The notes beneath the pieces are model-generated. The model was not told where the DNA came from. It saw nothing but the letters and a program-made list of their open reading frames with translations, and ran no database searches. This document shows, piece by piece, positions 7,376-16,513 of a stretch of DNA of 64,000 nt. Each line of letters begins with the position of its first letter. Position 1 is the first letter of the stretch. The position numbers were made by a program, and so were the translations under genes. This DNA comes from JAWXUU01 sp044426085 (lineage in GTDB: Bacteria > Bacillota > Clostridia > Christensenellales > CAMQZB01): NCBI GenBank assembly GCA_044426085.1, contig JAWXUU010000001.1, positions 143,704 through 207,703 of the forward strand, given 5' to 3'.

Positions 7376-9373
7376 TCACCCAATTTCAATAATTTCACTG
7401 CCGTTTATTCTCACGACTGCGTTTGCGTTTGATTCCACTTTGCATTTTGCAAAGTCTTTTGCCATAATGATTTCATATTTTTTCTCGCCAGCGAATATTG
7501 CAACATCACCATCAGTGCTGTATTTATATTCAGAATCAGAGAAGCACATGCTTTCAATCATAGTTTGATTGAAGGATTTATCTTCAGTGCTAGTTCTTGT
7601 TGTTTTAAGATCAACTTGGCAGAACACATCTGGTTCTTGCGTAGACATGATTGATTTGATTCTAGCTTCATATTGTTTTGAAACAATAGCTTCATCAGAC
7701 AATACTTGATATCCAATCGTGCCGTATTCTCCAAATTTGAATTCGAATTTGTTGCCTCCTGCACTTGCACCAATTTCGTTAGTGTTCAAGATGATTTCGT
7801 AGCTGTGCTGTTTATCACTTTTGAAGACATCAACGAATGCGATGAAATTTAAATTATCTGTCACAACCGTTCTTGAAACTTCTTTCATTTCAAAAGCAGT
7901 TGGATAAATCATAGTGTTTGTAGCTTTGAACACTACCATGTCACCATATTGATTAACATAATCGACAGTACCTTTATATGAATCCATAAGGTCCCAAAGG
8001 TTGCCGTTTTCGCCGACTCTTGCAAGAGCTGCTGTTTTATATGCGTCATTTGCACCCTCTGCATCTGTATATACGCCATCGACAAGCAAAACGCTGTGGT
8101 GGTCTGGCATGATGCAACGGTTGTATCCATCTTCACAAATGAAGTATTCTCTTCCTTTGTTCAAAACGTATGACATGTTGTCTGTGTGGTGATGTGAAAG
8201 ACCGATTGCATCGATATTTTCGTCACGCAAAATGCGAAGTGTGTTTTCCCATTGCTTATTACCGCCTGGCGCACTGCATTTCATAGAGAATGTTCTTGCT
8301 TCTTCGTCCCATCCGTCTCTTATAGAAACAAGACCAAGGTCTGGGAAGTATCTCATTTTTGGAAGGTCTGAAAGTTCTTTTTCTTCAATACTTGGATTGT
8401 AGAAAATGAATTCAAGGGCAGCTTCCGGATAGATACCTGGTTTGATTTTGCTCATTTCTGCTTCTTCGTCTAGATATTTATCCAAAACAAGGTTAGCATA
8501 TTTTTGAGCGTAGCCGTCGTTATATTCGCTTGCAGTTATGTAGTAAACAAATGGACAGTGGCCACTGTGAATATCGTGGCAATCGCCAAAGTTATGTTGC
8601 ACTGCAAAGTTGCCTGCTGATTGATACAATCTGTAATAGAATGTGTTTTTAAGATAGCCTGATTCTTTGAAAAAGTCTTTGCCGCCTCTTTCTTTCAAAA
8701 GATGTGCATAGACAAATAACCACATGCCACCGTATCTCCAATATGCGATACCTTCATAATTTGAACCGTCTTCTGTCATAAGATCGTATACGATTTCAAA
8801 GTTTTCAAGTGCGAGGGTTGTATATTTAAGGAAAGATTCATCTTCTTTTCCAAGAACATACCCAGCAGTTGCGATACCGTTCATGTTGATCCAGTTGTGG
8901 TTTTGATAGTAGTTAGTTGACCAACCCTTACCATGTGAATCGATTTTATATTGATATATAATTTCCGCGTGATGCGCGATTTTGTCGTAAACTGATTTCT
9001 TTTCTTCTGTAGACAAATAGTCTTTAACCCAGTCGTAACCAAGTGAAAGACCCCACAAAATCCAAGAGGCACTTAAATCAAGATTGACCATATGTGCGTT
9101 GCCCCATTTTTCATATCCAAGAACAGCACTCATCCATCTTTTTGTTTCTTCAAGATATTTATCTTGTTTAGAAACTCTGTAGCAAAGTGCTAGATTCATG
9201 ATGGCAATTCCCATGAATGTTATTGATTTGGCTGGATGTTCTTTTGGAAGTTCAACATCCATGTATCTATCACATTGTGCAATTAATCTTTCGTATTGTT
9301 TCTTTCTTACGCCAGATATTTCAGCAATGTATTTATCAAGATCGCCAATAAATACTAAATTTTTATTCATCAT
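7376..9373 (-). CDS. heparinase II/III-type polysaccharide lyase (second paralogue)
   Basis: A 665-residue lyase of the same fold group as its downstream neighbour. It has NHNW at 158-161 (the Asn-His pair typical of alginate and heparin lyases of this fold), Y206/Y211 in DGSNYEGIAYWRYG, and a histidine cluster H394-H396 in GLSHHHTDNMSYVL followed by a C-terminal beta-sandwich. No signal peptide is visible. The ATG pair at 9368-9373 follows AAGGAC and overlaps the end of the upstream membrane-protein gene by 8-11 nt, so translation is probably coupled. Two different lyases suggest a mixed polymer (for example mannuronate- and guluronate-rich ends) or endo plus exo action. Substrate is inferred. 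Confidence 0.82.
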   Translation of the reverse strand: MMNKNLVFIGDLDKYIAEISGVRKKQYERLIAQCDRYMDVELPKEHPAKSITFMGIAIMNLALCYRVSKQDKYLEETKRWMSAVLGYEKWGNAHMVNLDLSASWILWGLSLGYDWVKDYLSTEEKKSVYDKIAHHAEIIYQYKIDSHGKGWSTNYYQNHNWINMNGIATAGYVLGKEDESFLKYTTLALENFEIVYDLMTEDGSNYEGIAYWRYGGMWLFVYAHLLKERGGKDFFKESGYLKNTFYYRLYQSAGNFAVQHNFGDCHDIHSGHCPFVYYITASEYNDGYAQKYANLVLDKYLDEEAEMSKIKPGIYPEAALEFIFYNPSIEEKELSDLPKMRYFPDLGLVSIRDGWDEEARTFSMKCSAPGGNKQWENTLRILRDENIDAIGLSHHHTDNMSYVLNKGREYFICEDGYNRCIMPDHHSVLLVDGVYTDAEGANDAYKTAALARVGENGNLWDLMDSYKGTVDYVNQYGDMVVFKATNTMIYPTAFEMKEVSRTVVTDNLNFIAFVDVFKSDKQHSYEIILNTNEIGASAGGNKFEFKFGEYGTIGYQVLSDEAIVSKQYEARIKSIMSTQEPDVFCQVDLKTTRTSTEDKSFNQTMIESMCFSDSEYKYSTDGDVAIFAGEKKYEIIMAKDFAKCKVESNANAVVRINGSEIIEIG

Positions 9374-9887
9374 ATTTGTCCTTATTCTCATTTGCTTTTG
9401 ATGATTTTTCAATCTCTATCCAAACCTTATCCACAATTGATGCGAGAAGGTTATAGAAAACTGTGAATAACAACGCAAACAGAATTGGCTCCCCTGCCAA
9501 TATAACTGAAGACGTATCTTCTGCACCCATAATTGTTAAAATAAATACGTTAATGCATTGATATACTAAAAAAACGAGGATAACAAGAAATAGACACTTA
9601 AAAATTTCAGCTAGGGATAAACCCACGTTTGCCAAAATTCCGCGCTCAAAATATTTCTTATTTTGAATCTTTCCCCTGCGTCTTATATCAAACATATGGT
9701 AAATAATAGGATGGAAAATAAGCACATTAACAATACCGATTCCGATACCCAGAAAGAATATCAAATCCAGTGAATCTGTTTTTTCCGCTAGCGAAGTGCC
9801 CATTGCAATAAAGAAATACGATGCACCAACAAACCACCATCTTAGGATTGATATTTTTGTCTTATCTGACATGTGTTTTTTTTCCAT
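9363..9887 (-). CDS. unknown four-helix membrane protein in the uronate locus
   Basis: I do not recognise this 174-residue protein. Hydrophobic segments near residues 16-33, 42-64, 85-110 and 130-150 suggest four membrane helices, with a basic loop (DIRRRGKIQNKK) after helix 2 and a charged C-terminus (KSSKANENKDKYDE). It is the last of four similar-sized membrane proteins flanking the ABC ATPase gene and overlaps the start of the first lyase gene. The start at 9885-9887 has only a distant AGGG; an ATG five codons later is an alternative. An accessory role in oligosaccharide uptake is inferred purely from position. Confidence 0.7.
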   Translation of the reverse strand: MEKKHMSDKTKISILRWWFVGASYFFIAMGTSLAEKTDSLDLIFFLGIGIGIVNVLIFHPIIYHMFDIRRRGKIQNKKYFERGILANVGLSLAEIFKCLFLVILVFLVYQCINVFILTIMGAEDTSSVILAGEPILFALLFTVFYNLLASIVDKVWIEIEKSSKANENKDKYDE

Positions 9888-9909
9888 CTTTTATTTTATT
9901 CCCTGATAA

Positions 9910-10380
9910 TTAATAAAGTTTTTTAGGTTTTTTGAAAGCTGTTGCAGCAATTGCCACAAAAGATATTCCGAAACCTGCCATCATACAATAAAGGAAGTTC
10001 AAACCTTTTTGAACAACCACTTTAGAAGCATCTGTGATCGCTGTTTGTTGATACAAACCATATTGGAATTCAAGAACCAAAAGGTAGCCAAGAAGCAAAC
10101 AGAATAGCACGCTTACAAGTGCAATGATAACTTTCATTTTGTTGCCTGGTTCAATACGAATTGCAAATACTGATGCAACGATACCGAACAAAACGAAACA
10201 AAACATTTTGAAACCACAAATATTACTTTCAAGCTTCAACAATGCATCATTATAGATATCAGCCCAAATCAAATTGATAAGCATGATAGCAACAATGAAC
10301 AATTGTGCAAGCTTAAGCCAAGTGAAATCTTCCATTTTATATTTTACGCCACCAACGACGGCATTTATAATCTTATTCAT
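9910..10380 (-). CDS. unknown four-helix membrane protein in the uronate locus
   Basis: Unrecognised 156-residue protein with predicted helices near 23-43, 56-74, 83-104 and 127-148. The short charged loop between helices 2 and 3 (RIEPGNKMK) and the long, aromatic loop after helix 3 (EFQYGLYQQ) resemble the layout of the 184-residue protein at 11951-12505, so the two could be distant paralogues. It begins 11 bp after the ATPase stop codon and is clearly in the same transcription unit. No catalytic motif is visible. Confidence 0.7.
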   Translation of the reverse strand: MNKIINAVVGGVKYKMEDFTWLKLAQLFIVAIMLINLIWADIYNDALLKLESNICGFKMFCFVLFGIVASVFAIRIEPGNKMKVIIALVSVLFCLLLGYLLVLEFQYGLYQQTAITDASKVVVQKGLNFLYCMMAGFGISFVAIAATAFKKPKKLY

Positions 10381-10390
10381 AATTTCACCC

Positions 10391-11470
10391 CTATTTCAAA
10401 ACATTTGATGTGCCAGGATCAAAGAAATGAGCTTCTTCCATTTTAAGGTGGAAGTTAACCACATCTTCAGTGCTGAAACCTCTTGATTGAACTCTTGATT
10501 TCAATTCTTGTGAACCGATTGAAATATGCAATGTGTAATAGTCACCACAATATTCTCTGATATCAACATTAAGTGGCAAAACATTTGTTTTGTCTTCTTC
10601 TGTTGCAGAAACGATTGATTCTGGTCTGATACCAAAGATGATATCTTCGCCTTCATATGATTTAGTGATTTCTTTTTGTTTTTCAGTTAGTTCAACAGTA
10701 AATTCTTTTGAAACGAATTTTCCACTTTGGATTTTACCGCGAATGAAGTTCATTTGTGGTGATCCAATAAATCCGCCAACGAATATGTTTGCTGGATAGT
10801 GGTAGATATCTTGTGGCGCTCCGATTTGTTGGATAACACCATCTTTCAAAACAACGATTCTATCAGCCATTGTCATCGCTTCAACTTGGTCATGCGTTAC
10901 ATAGATTGTAGTGATTCCCAAATTCTTTTGAAGTTTAACGATTTCTGCTCTTGTTGATGTTCTAAGTTTTGCATCCAAGTTTGAAAGCGGTTCGTCCATA
11001 AGGAACGCTTCTGGTTCACGGGCAATCGCACGGCCAAGAGCCACACGTTGTTTTTGTCCACCAGAAAGTTGTCCTGGAACACGTTTCAAATAATCAGTTA
11101 TGCCAAGGAATTCAGATGTTTCCATAACTTTGTCATGAATGTCAACGTCGTCTGCGTGACGAACGATCATACTCATACCAACGTTGTCGTAGTTCGTAAG
11201 ATTACCATATAGTGCGTAATCTTGGAATACGAAAGAAATATCTCTATCCACTGGGGCTTTGTTATTTACTTTTTTATCTGCTATATAAAGATCACCCGCT
11301 GAAATTTCTTCAAGCCCAGCAAGCATTCTCAAGATTGTAGACTTGCCACAACCAGATGGTCCTACAAATACAATGAATTCGCCATCTTCTATTTCAAGAT
11401 TGAAATCGAAAACTGCTTGAACATTGCCTGGATAAATTTTATCAATATGTTCAAATCTTATTGCTCCCAT
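10391..11470 (-). CDS. carbohydrate ABC transporter ATP-binding protein (MsmK/UgpC/MalK type)
   Basis: Energises the oligosaccharide importer encoded by the same operon. The 359 residues contain Walker A GPSGCGKST (38-46), the Q-loop, the signature LSGGQKQRVALGRA, Walker B FLMDEPLSNLDAKLR and the switch histidine in VTHDQ, followed by a C-terminal TOBE/OB region of about 120 residues that in this family contacts regulators. Its ATG overlaps the upstream stop codon by one base (TAATG). Such ATPases sometimes serve several importers, but this one is embedded between membrane-protein genes and so is probably dedicated. In alginate-using Sphingomonas the equivalent subunit is AlgS. Confidence 0.92.
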   Translation of the reverse strand: MGAIRFEHIDKIYPGNVQAVFDFNLEIEDGEFIVFVGPSGCGKSTILRMLAGLEEISAGDLYIADKKVNNKAPVDRDISFVFQDYALYGNLTNYDNVGMSMIVRHADDVDIHDKVMETSEFLGITDYLKRVPGQLSGGQKQRVALGRAIAREPEAFLMDEPLSNLDAKLRTSTRAEIVKLQKNLGITTIYVTHDQVEAMTMADRIVVLKDGVIQQIGAPQDIYHYPANIFVGGFIGSPQMNFIRGKIQSGKFVSKEFTVELTEKQKEITKSYEGEDIIFGIRPESIVSATEEDKTNVLPLNVDIREYCGDYYTLHISIGSQELKSRVQSRGFSTEDVVNFHLKMEEAHFFDPGTSNVLK

Positions 11471-11934
11471 TATTCAACCCTCTCTTTCGAATTAATAAGT
11501 TTTGTTCTGACTGTGATTCTTTTGTAACTAATAAAGCTTGCGATAAACAACAACACTGCTGTTGCGATTATCATGCCATAAATAGTTGTGAATTGACCCG
11601 TAGGTTTCAAAATCACTGGAACGACTAATACTGCTCTGATGACCATGTAGATTCCAAATGCACCCGCTGTTTTTGTCCAACCGAGGCTGTAGACATTCAC
11701 ACGAACTGCAGTTGTAAACAACACGAATAGTACTGCAATGTTAAACATTGTGATAGCACCCATCATATAGTCAGTTGCAATATTACCCAAAATGACAATT
11801 GTGTAAATCAATTCAGTAAGAATTGAAAACAATATCAAAGAGTATGATAATTTGTTATTTTTGAAAAGTGAAACTTCAACAAGTTTGCCTTTTCTTTCAG
11901 TTGGGCTATAATTTGCTTTCATTTTTTGTTTCAT
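11470..11934 (-). CDS. unknown four-helix membrane protein in the uronate locus
   Basis: Unrecognised 154-residue protein with a basic N-terminal cytoplasmic tail of about 30 residues and hydrophobic segments near 32-51, 55-76, 85-107 and 115-135. It is translationally coupled to the ABC ATPase gene (one-base overlap) and begins 16 bp after the stop of the 184-residue membrane protein. The tight coupling argues for stoichiometric production with the ATPase. Confidence 0.7.
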   Translation of the reverse strand: MKQKMKANYSPTERKGKLVEVSLFKNNKLSYSLILFSILTELIYTIVILGNIATDYMMGAITMFNIAVLFVLFTTAVRVNVYSLGWTKTAGAFGIYMVIRAVLVVPVILKPTGQFTTIYGMIIATAVLLFIASFISYKRITVRTKLINSKERVE

Positions 11935-11950
11935 GCTAATCCCCCACCTT

Positions 11951-12505
11951 TTACGCTTCTTGTTCAGCAGTTTTAGCCAATTTGATAAAATCTTTATGAT
12001 TTTTAACCATAATCAAGCCAAGAAGTGCTGTTGATATAACTTGCAATGCATATACTGCCCAACCAACATAGAATGCTGTGTATTTTCTGATATGAGCTGT
12101 ACCACCTTCATCATCTACCCATGAAGTATCAAGATTGTCGTATACATTATACAAACTTGTAACTTGCAATAGACTATAGACTGCACTGCCAATGAGAACT
12201 GCAAACAATACGCACAAAACTATCAATGCGAATTTATCAGCAACTTTAGTTCTAACTTCCATCATCATAGCAAAAACTGCAGTTAAAATAGCAACAACAG
12301 CAAATTTAAAGAAAATTTGGTTTGCAGGTTGCATCATGTCATCATGGAAATCAGCAACAAGTTTGTTTTCTGAGTATCTATTACCAACTAGACCAAATAG
12401 ATCTTGATAGTCAGTCATGAAATATAAAGAAAATACAAATACGAGCAAAGATATTCCCGCAAACAAAAAGAATGCGTTCTTTTGTTTTTTCATATTATTT
12501 TGCAT
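11951..12505 (-). CDS. unknown four-helix membrane protein in the uronate locus
   Basis: Unrecognised 184-residue protein. Segments near 11-29, 65-83, 93-113 and 146-168 should span the membrane, leaving an outside loop of about 35 residues (30-64, acidic, with YSENKLVADFHDD) and a second polar loop near 114-145. The start follows AAAAGGAG. It is the first gene after the binding-protein gene and the stem-loop at 12543-12565. The pairing of such proteins with the ABC subunits is not part of any carbohydrate importer I know. Confidence 0.7.
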   Translation of the reverse strand: MQNNMKKQKNAFFLFAGISLLVFVFSLYFMTDYQDLFGLVGNRYSENKLVADFHDDMMQPANQIFFKFAVVAILTAVFAMMMEVRTKVADKFALIVLCVLFAVLIGSAVYSLLQVTSLYNVYDNLDTSWVDDEGGTAHIRKYTAFYVGWAVYALQVISTALLGLIMVKNHKDFIKLAKTAEQEA

Positions 12506-12542
12506 TTTATTCTCCTTTTACCTAGTAATTTCTTATTTATTA

Positions 12543-12565
12543 GGAAGGGGAGAATTTCCCCTTCC
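12543..12565 (-). other. stem-loop after the binding-protein gene
   Basis: GGAAGGGGA and TCCCCTTCC form a 9-bp, GC-rich perfect stem with a 5-nt loop, 35 nt after the solute-binding-protein stop codon. There is no U-run on the minus strand. Stems in this position are well known in ABC operons, where they protect the binding-protein mRNA and keep it more abundant than the downstream part. Confidence 0.65.
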
Positions 12566-12600
12566 ACAATAAAGTTTATCTTATTTTAGATTATTTGATA

Positions 12601-14634
12601 TTAAATACCTGCCATAGCTGCATATGCATCTTGATATGTTGAAACATAAAGTTCGATACCAGCATCTACGTACAATTGATAGAATTCATCGAAGCTGTAA
12701 GCCATAGTTGTTCCTGATGGAGCATTGCCAAGAGCTTGATATTGAATGATGTTGAAGATGTATTCGCCAACTTCATCAGTTTCAATTGTTGTATTTTCCA
12801 AAGATTCTGTTTGACGAGTTGTCATTGAGAATGCAGGTGGAATCAATTTAGAGTAGTAATCACTACCGTTTGAGTTATCAGTTCCGTCACCAGCATATGA
12901 TGAGAATACCATGTTAGAATTGTTTACAACTTCCCAAGATGCGAAACCTTGTGCGCCAGTTGTTTGATATTCCATACCGATACTCTTAACGAAACCTACC
13001 GCCATGATTGAACCCATGTAGTCACGAAGGAATGTTGAAGCATCACCTGAAGTGTAAGTGTTTGCTGCAGTCCAAGTCCAATCAGAAAGAAGTGGATATT
13101 CAACGCCATCTGGTCCGTCGTAGTATTCGCCATCAACGATATCTTGTGGCAAGCCATAGTTAACAACGATCATACCTTCTTCAGAGAACATGTAATCCAT
13201 AACTTTCAAAGCTGCATCTTGTTCAGCTTCTGTTGCTGCTGAAGAGATTGACCAACCGTCTGGTTTGATAACACGTGTATTTTCGTTGTAATATTGCCAT
13301 GTGCCATTGATTTCAGCAACTGGACACATAACAACTGTAGTATCAGCGTTTAGTGATTCAGAAGTTGTAGAAGAAATCCAGTCATAAGTCATGAAGCCGA
13401 ATGATGCGTTATCAGAGTCGTCTGAACCGTAAAGAGTAGTTCTGTATACTGCTGTGTTTGATTCGTCATAAGTATCTGAATAGAACAAGCCTTCTGCATA
13501 CATTTGTGAAAGTTTAACAAGACCATCATAGAAAGCTTCTTCAGTGTATGTGTAATAGATTTGACCGTCATCACTGAAAGACCAAAGTGCTGAGTATGAG
13601 TCAGAACCGTTAACTTTTACGCCATCCATGTAAGTGATAAGTTTCAAAGTATCTTCTCTGTATTTAGAGTATCTTGTGAAGAAAGGCCATACTTCTGAAG
13701 CTTCGCCATCAGTAAGTAGTGTTGGGTTAGTTTTAACAACACGAAGAAGAGCTACTAGTTCATCGATATCGTATGCTGCGCTTGTACCAAGGTAAAGTTC
13801 AGATGGATTTTCGTAGTCGTAGTTTCTTTCGATGTATTCAACCAAAGCAGTTGCCAAAGTTTCACCGTTTTTAACTGAAAGTGCATTCATGATTTCAATG
13901 ATGCTTTCATCAGTTGCTTTTGTGATATAAACGTCTTCAGATGGGTTAACAGTTCCGCCGTATTCGCCAGTTCTGTAGTTACCTTCTCCGTAGAAAGCTT
14001 CGTAGTAAGTAGTCAAAGTTGTTGAAGTGTCGTAAGATGCACCACCATCAAGAAGTGTAGTGATCCAAGTTTGTCTTGCAACAAAGTGTCTTGCTGAAGT
14101 TCCGATTTCTGCAGTGTATGGTACGTGGTAGATATTACCATCATAAGCTGTGATTGCAGAAGCAACGTCTGGGTTAGCATCAAGATAAGCAGTGAAGTTA
14201 GGCATTTTGCCTGCGTCCATAGCATCAGACAAGCTGATGAAGTATCCTGCAGCACCATAGTTGATTAGGTCTGTTGCGATAGAGTTACCACCGTATACAG
14301 TTGCACTTGTGAAGCCTGTTGTTGAAGCAGTTGCGATCATATCGTCTGCATCAGCACTTTGGTCTGTTACGTCGACGAATTCTACGCCACCGATAACACC
14401 TTCGATGTATGTCCAAACTGGTTTCAACATACCTTGTGTAACTACTGTTCCATCTGACAATGTCAATGGAGTTGTTTGGTTGTATGTCATTGTTCTTGAA
14501 GAGTTACCGAAACCAACGCTGAATTTGATAGTTACTGTTTCTTCAACATCTGTTGTTGAAGAGCTACCACAACCAGCGAAACAAGAAAGCACAAGACATA
14601 GTACCAAGAGCAAAGCTAATTTTTTTCTCATCAT
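12601..14634 (-). CDS. large extracellular solute-binding lipoprotein of the uronate ABC importer
   Basis: A 677-residue binding protein anchored by a lipobox (LSCFAGC, lipidated C about residue 22) after a short basic, hydrophobic signal peptide. The size and Asp/Tyr/Ser-rich composition match the large family 1 binding proteins (LplA/YtcQ type, and AlgQ in the alginate system) that capture oligosaccharides outside the cell. It follows the two permease genes. Either of two adjacent ATGs is possible after AAAGGAG. The ligand is inferred to be an unsaturated or saturated oligouronate because all enzymes of the locus act on uronates. Confidence 0.9.
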   Translation of the reverse strand: MMRKKLALLLVLCLVLSCFAGCGSSSTTDVEETVTIKFSVGFGNSSRTMTYNQTTPLTLSDGTVVTQGMLKPVWTYIEGVIGGVEFVDVTDQSADADDMIATASTTGFTSATVYGGNSIATDLINYGAAGYFISLSDAMDAGKMPNFTAYLDANPDVASAITAYDGNIYHVPYTAEIGTSARHFVARQTWITTLLDGGASYDTSTTLTTYYEAFYGEGNYRTGEYGGTVNPSEDVYITKATDESIIEIMNALSVKNGETLATALVEYIERNYDYENPSELYLGTSAAYDIDELVALLRVVKTNPTLLTDGEASEVWPFFTRYSKYREDTLKLITYMDGVKVNGSDSYSALWSFSDDGQIYYTYTEEAFYDGLVKLSQMYAEGLFYSDTYDESNTAVYRTTLYGSDDSDNASFGFMTYDWISSTTSESLNADTTVVMCPVAEINGTWQYYNENTRVIKPDGWSISSAATEAEQDAALKVMDYMFSEEGMIVVNYGLPQDIVDGEYYDGPDGVEYPLLSDWTWTAANTYTSGDASTFLRDYMGSIMAVGFVKSIGMEYQTTGAQGFASWEVVNNSNMVFSSYAGDGTDNSNGSDYYSKLIPPAFSMTTRQTESLENTTIETDEVGEYIFNIIQYQALGNAPSGTTMAYSFDEFYQLYVDAGIELYVSTYQDAYAAMAGI

Positions 14635-14666
14635 TTTTCTCCTTTTAATAGATATAATAATATTTA

Positions 14667-15530
14667 TTATCCTTTAACGCCACCCATGTTAACACCTTTT
14701 GCAAAGTATTTTTGGATGAACGGATAAATCACTAGAATTGGGATGATTGAACATATGATAATCGCATATGCCAAGCTGTCCGCTGAGTATGTTAGAACAA
14801 CTGAAGATTCTTCGTAAATCTTTTGATAGTTTTCAATAAGTTGTCTCAAATATACTTGAAGGTTTTGGTCGTAGGCATCAGCAAGCAACATTCTTGACCA
14901 GTAGTATCCATTCCATCTTGATACTGCATAGAAAAGTGTTACTGTTGCGATTGACGCTTTAGACATTGGAACATATATTTTTGCAAACAATTGGAATTCG
15001 TTTGCACCATCCACAATCGCTGCTTCTTCCATTTCTTTAGGGATACTAGAGAAATAGTTTCTAAGCAAGATTATGTTGTAGGCTTGAATACCGAAGGCAA
15101 TAACAAGTCCCCATCTGCCATCAATACCCATAGATGTGTAGTTGATGTAGAGTGGAATCATACCAGCTGTGAACCACATTGTGAACACAAGAAGGAAGTT
15201 GAATTGTCTTCTATAAAGCAATTTTGTTTTTTGAAGTGCATATGCACCAGCAAGAGAAATTGCCATTGAATAAGCTGTACCGATAAGTGTGTAGAACAAA
15301 GTGTTGGCATAAGTGATCCAGAACGCTTTATCCATAAGCACGATTTCGTAAGCTTGGTATGTCACGTCAACTGGCCAAAGAACAACTTGACCTGTTTCGT
15401 ATGCTAGTTTACCAGAAACTGACACGCTGAATGCGTATATGATTGGGTAAAGAGCACAAAGTGAGAACAATATAACAAGAGAATAAGATACAATCTTGAA
15501 TATGATTTCTGATTTATTAAGTCTATTCAT
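14667..15530 (-). CDS. carbohydrate ABC transporter permease (YtcP/AlgM2 type)
   Basis: A 287-residue inner-membrane permease with six predicted helices and the EAA loop EEAAIVDGANEFQLFAKIYV (about residues 173-192) that docks onto the ATPase. The C-terminus YFAKGVNMGGVKG is typical of this subfamily, which pairs with the LplB-type partner encoded just upstream. It forms the translocation channel with that protein. Confidence 0.92.
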   Translation of the reverse strand: MNRLNKSEIIFKIVSYSLVILFSLCALYPIIYAFSVSVSGKLAYETGQVVLWPVDVTYQAYEIVLMDKAFWITYANTLFYTLIGTAYSMAISLAGAYALQKTKLLYRRQFNFLLVFTMWFTAGMIPLYINYTSMGIDGRWGLVIAFGIQAYNIILLRNYFSSIPKEMEEAAIVDGANEFQLFAKIYVPMSKASIATVTLFYAVSRWNGYYWSRMLLADAYDQNLQVYLRQLIENYQKIYEESSVVLTYSADSLAYAIIICSIIPILVIYPFIQKYFAKGVNMGGVKG

Positions 15531-15546
15531 TTTTCACTTCCCCCTA

Positions 15547-16512
15547 TTACCACAACGATGTTTTAGAAATACTTCTACTGATTGTATTCGCCGCAATTAC
15601 AAGCGCGAATGCGATTGCTGAGTTAAATAGTGAAGCTGCAGCACCCAATCCGTAGTTACCATAGATGATACCGATACGTTGTTCAAATGTTGACAAAACG
15701 TCGGCAGTCACGAATGTGTTTGTATCGTATAGCAAAAGAACACGTTCGTAACCAATTGTTAGCATATTACCAATTCTCATGATGATCATAATGATAAGAG
15801 TTGGAGCCATACCAGGAATTGTTACGTATTTGATTTCTTGCATTTTGTTGCCACCGTCGACTCTCAAAGCTTCGTAAAGCGCAGGAGAGATACCCATGAT
15901 AGCTGCAAAGTATACGATTGAACTGTATCCACTTTCTTTCCAAATACCAGTGATGATATATATTGGACGGAAGTATGTTGATGTTTTAATAATAGATGTA
16001 CCAACAGGAACAAGGCCAGTGTCGTAAAGAATTTGAGCCACGATACCAGTTGATTGTGCACCAGAATAAACCAACATCAAAACAATACCGGTGATTGATA
16101 CCTCTGATAGGAAGTGAGGTAGGTATGTAATAGTTTGTGTGATTTTTCTTACTGCACCTGATCCGATTTCACTGAAGAACAATGCTAGGATGATTGGTAT
16201 TGGGAAACCAAACACCAACGAATAAGCACTGATAACAAAAGTGTTACGGAATGCTTGCCAGAAAGCAACTTTGTTAACACCGTTTATTAGGTTAATAAAG
16301 TTGGTAAATCCTCTGAATTCGCTCGCCCACATACCAATTGAAGAATCGAAACGCTTAAACGCGATAATCAATCCACCCATTGGTTTGTATGCCCAAACTG
16401 CCATCCAGATGATAAGTGGTAATAAAAGAACGTACAAACGCCAGTCTTTAACAACTGCTTTGACGATCGTTTTGAATTTTCCATTTCTCATTTCTACATT
16501 TGTGTTTTGCAT
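15547..16512 (-). CDS. carbohydrate ABC transporter permease (LplB/YtgP-AlgM1 type)
   Basis: A permease of about 321 residues with the ATPase-coupling loop YEALRVDGGNKMQEIKYV. The start at 16510-16512 has GAGG six bases upstream; an upstream ATG pair (16525-16527) lacks a ribosome binding site. It begins 1 nt after the stop of the preceding membrane-protein gene. Together with the gene downstream it makes the heterodimeric membrane channel of the importer. Confidence 0.92.
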   Translation of the reverse strand: MQNTNVEMRNGKFKTIVKAVVKDWRLYVLLLPLIIWMAVWAYKPMGGLIIAFKRFDSSIGMWASEFRGFTNFINLINGVNKVAFWQAFRNTFVISAYSLVFGFPIPIILALFFSEIGSGAVRKITQTITYLPHFLSEVSITGIVLMLVYSGAQSTGIVAQILYDTGLVPVGTSIIKTSTYFRPIYIITGIWKESGYSSIVYFAAIMGISPALYEALRVDGGNKMQEIKYVTIPGMAPTLIIMIIMRIGNMLTIGYERVLLLYDTNTFVTADVLSTFEQRIGIIYGNYGLGAAASLFNSAIAFALVIAANTISRSISKTSLW

Positions 16513-16513
16513 T

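Noticed and set aside
5482..9373. Secreted lyases
   Set aside because: Neither protein has a signal peptide, and the operon encodes an oligosaccharide importer.
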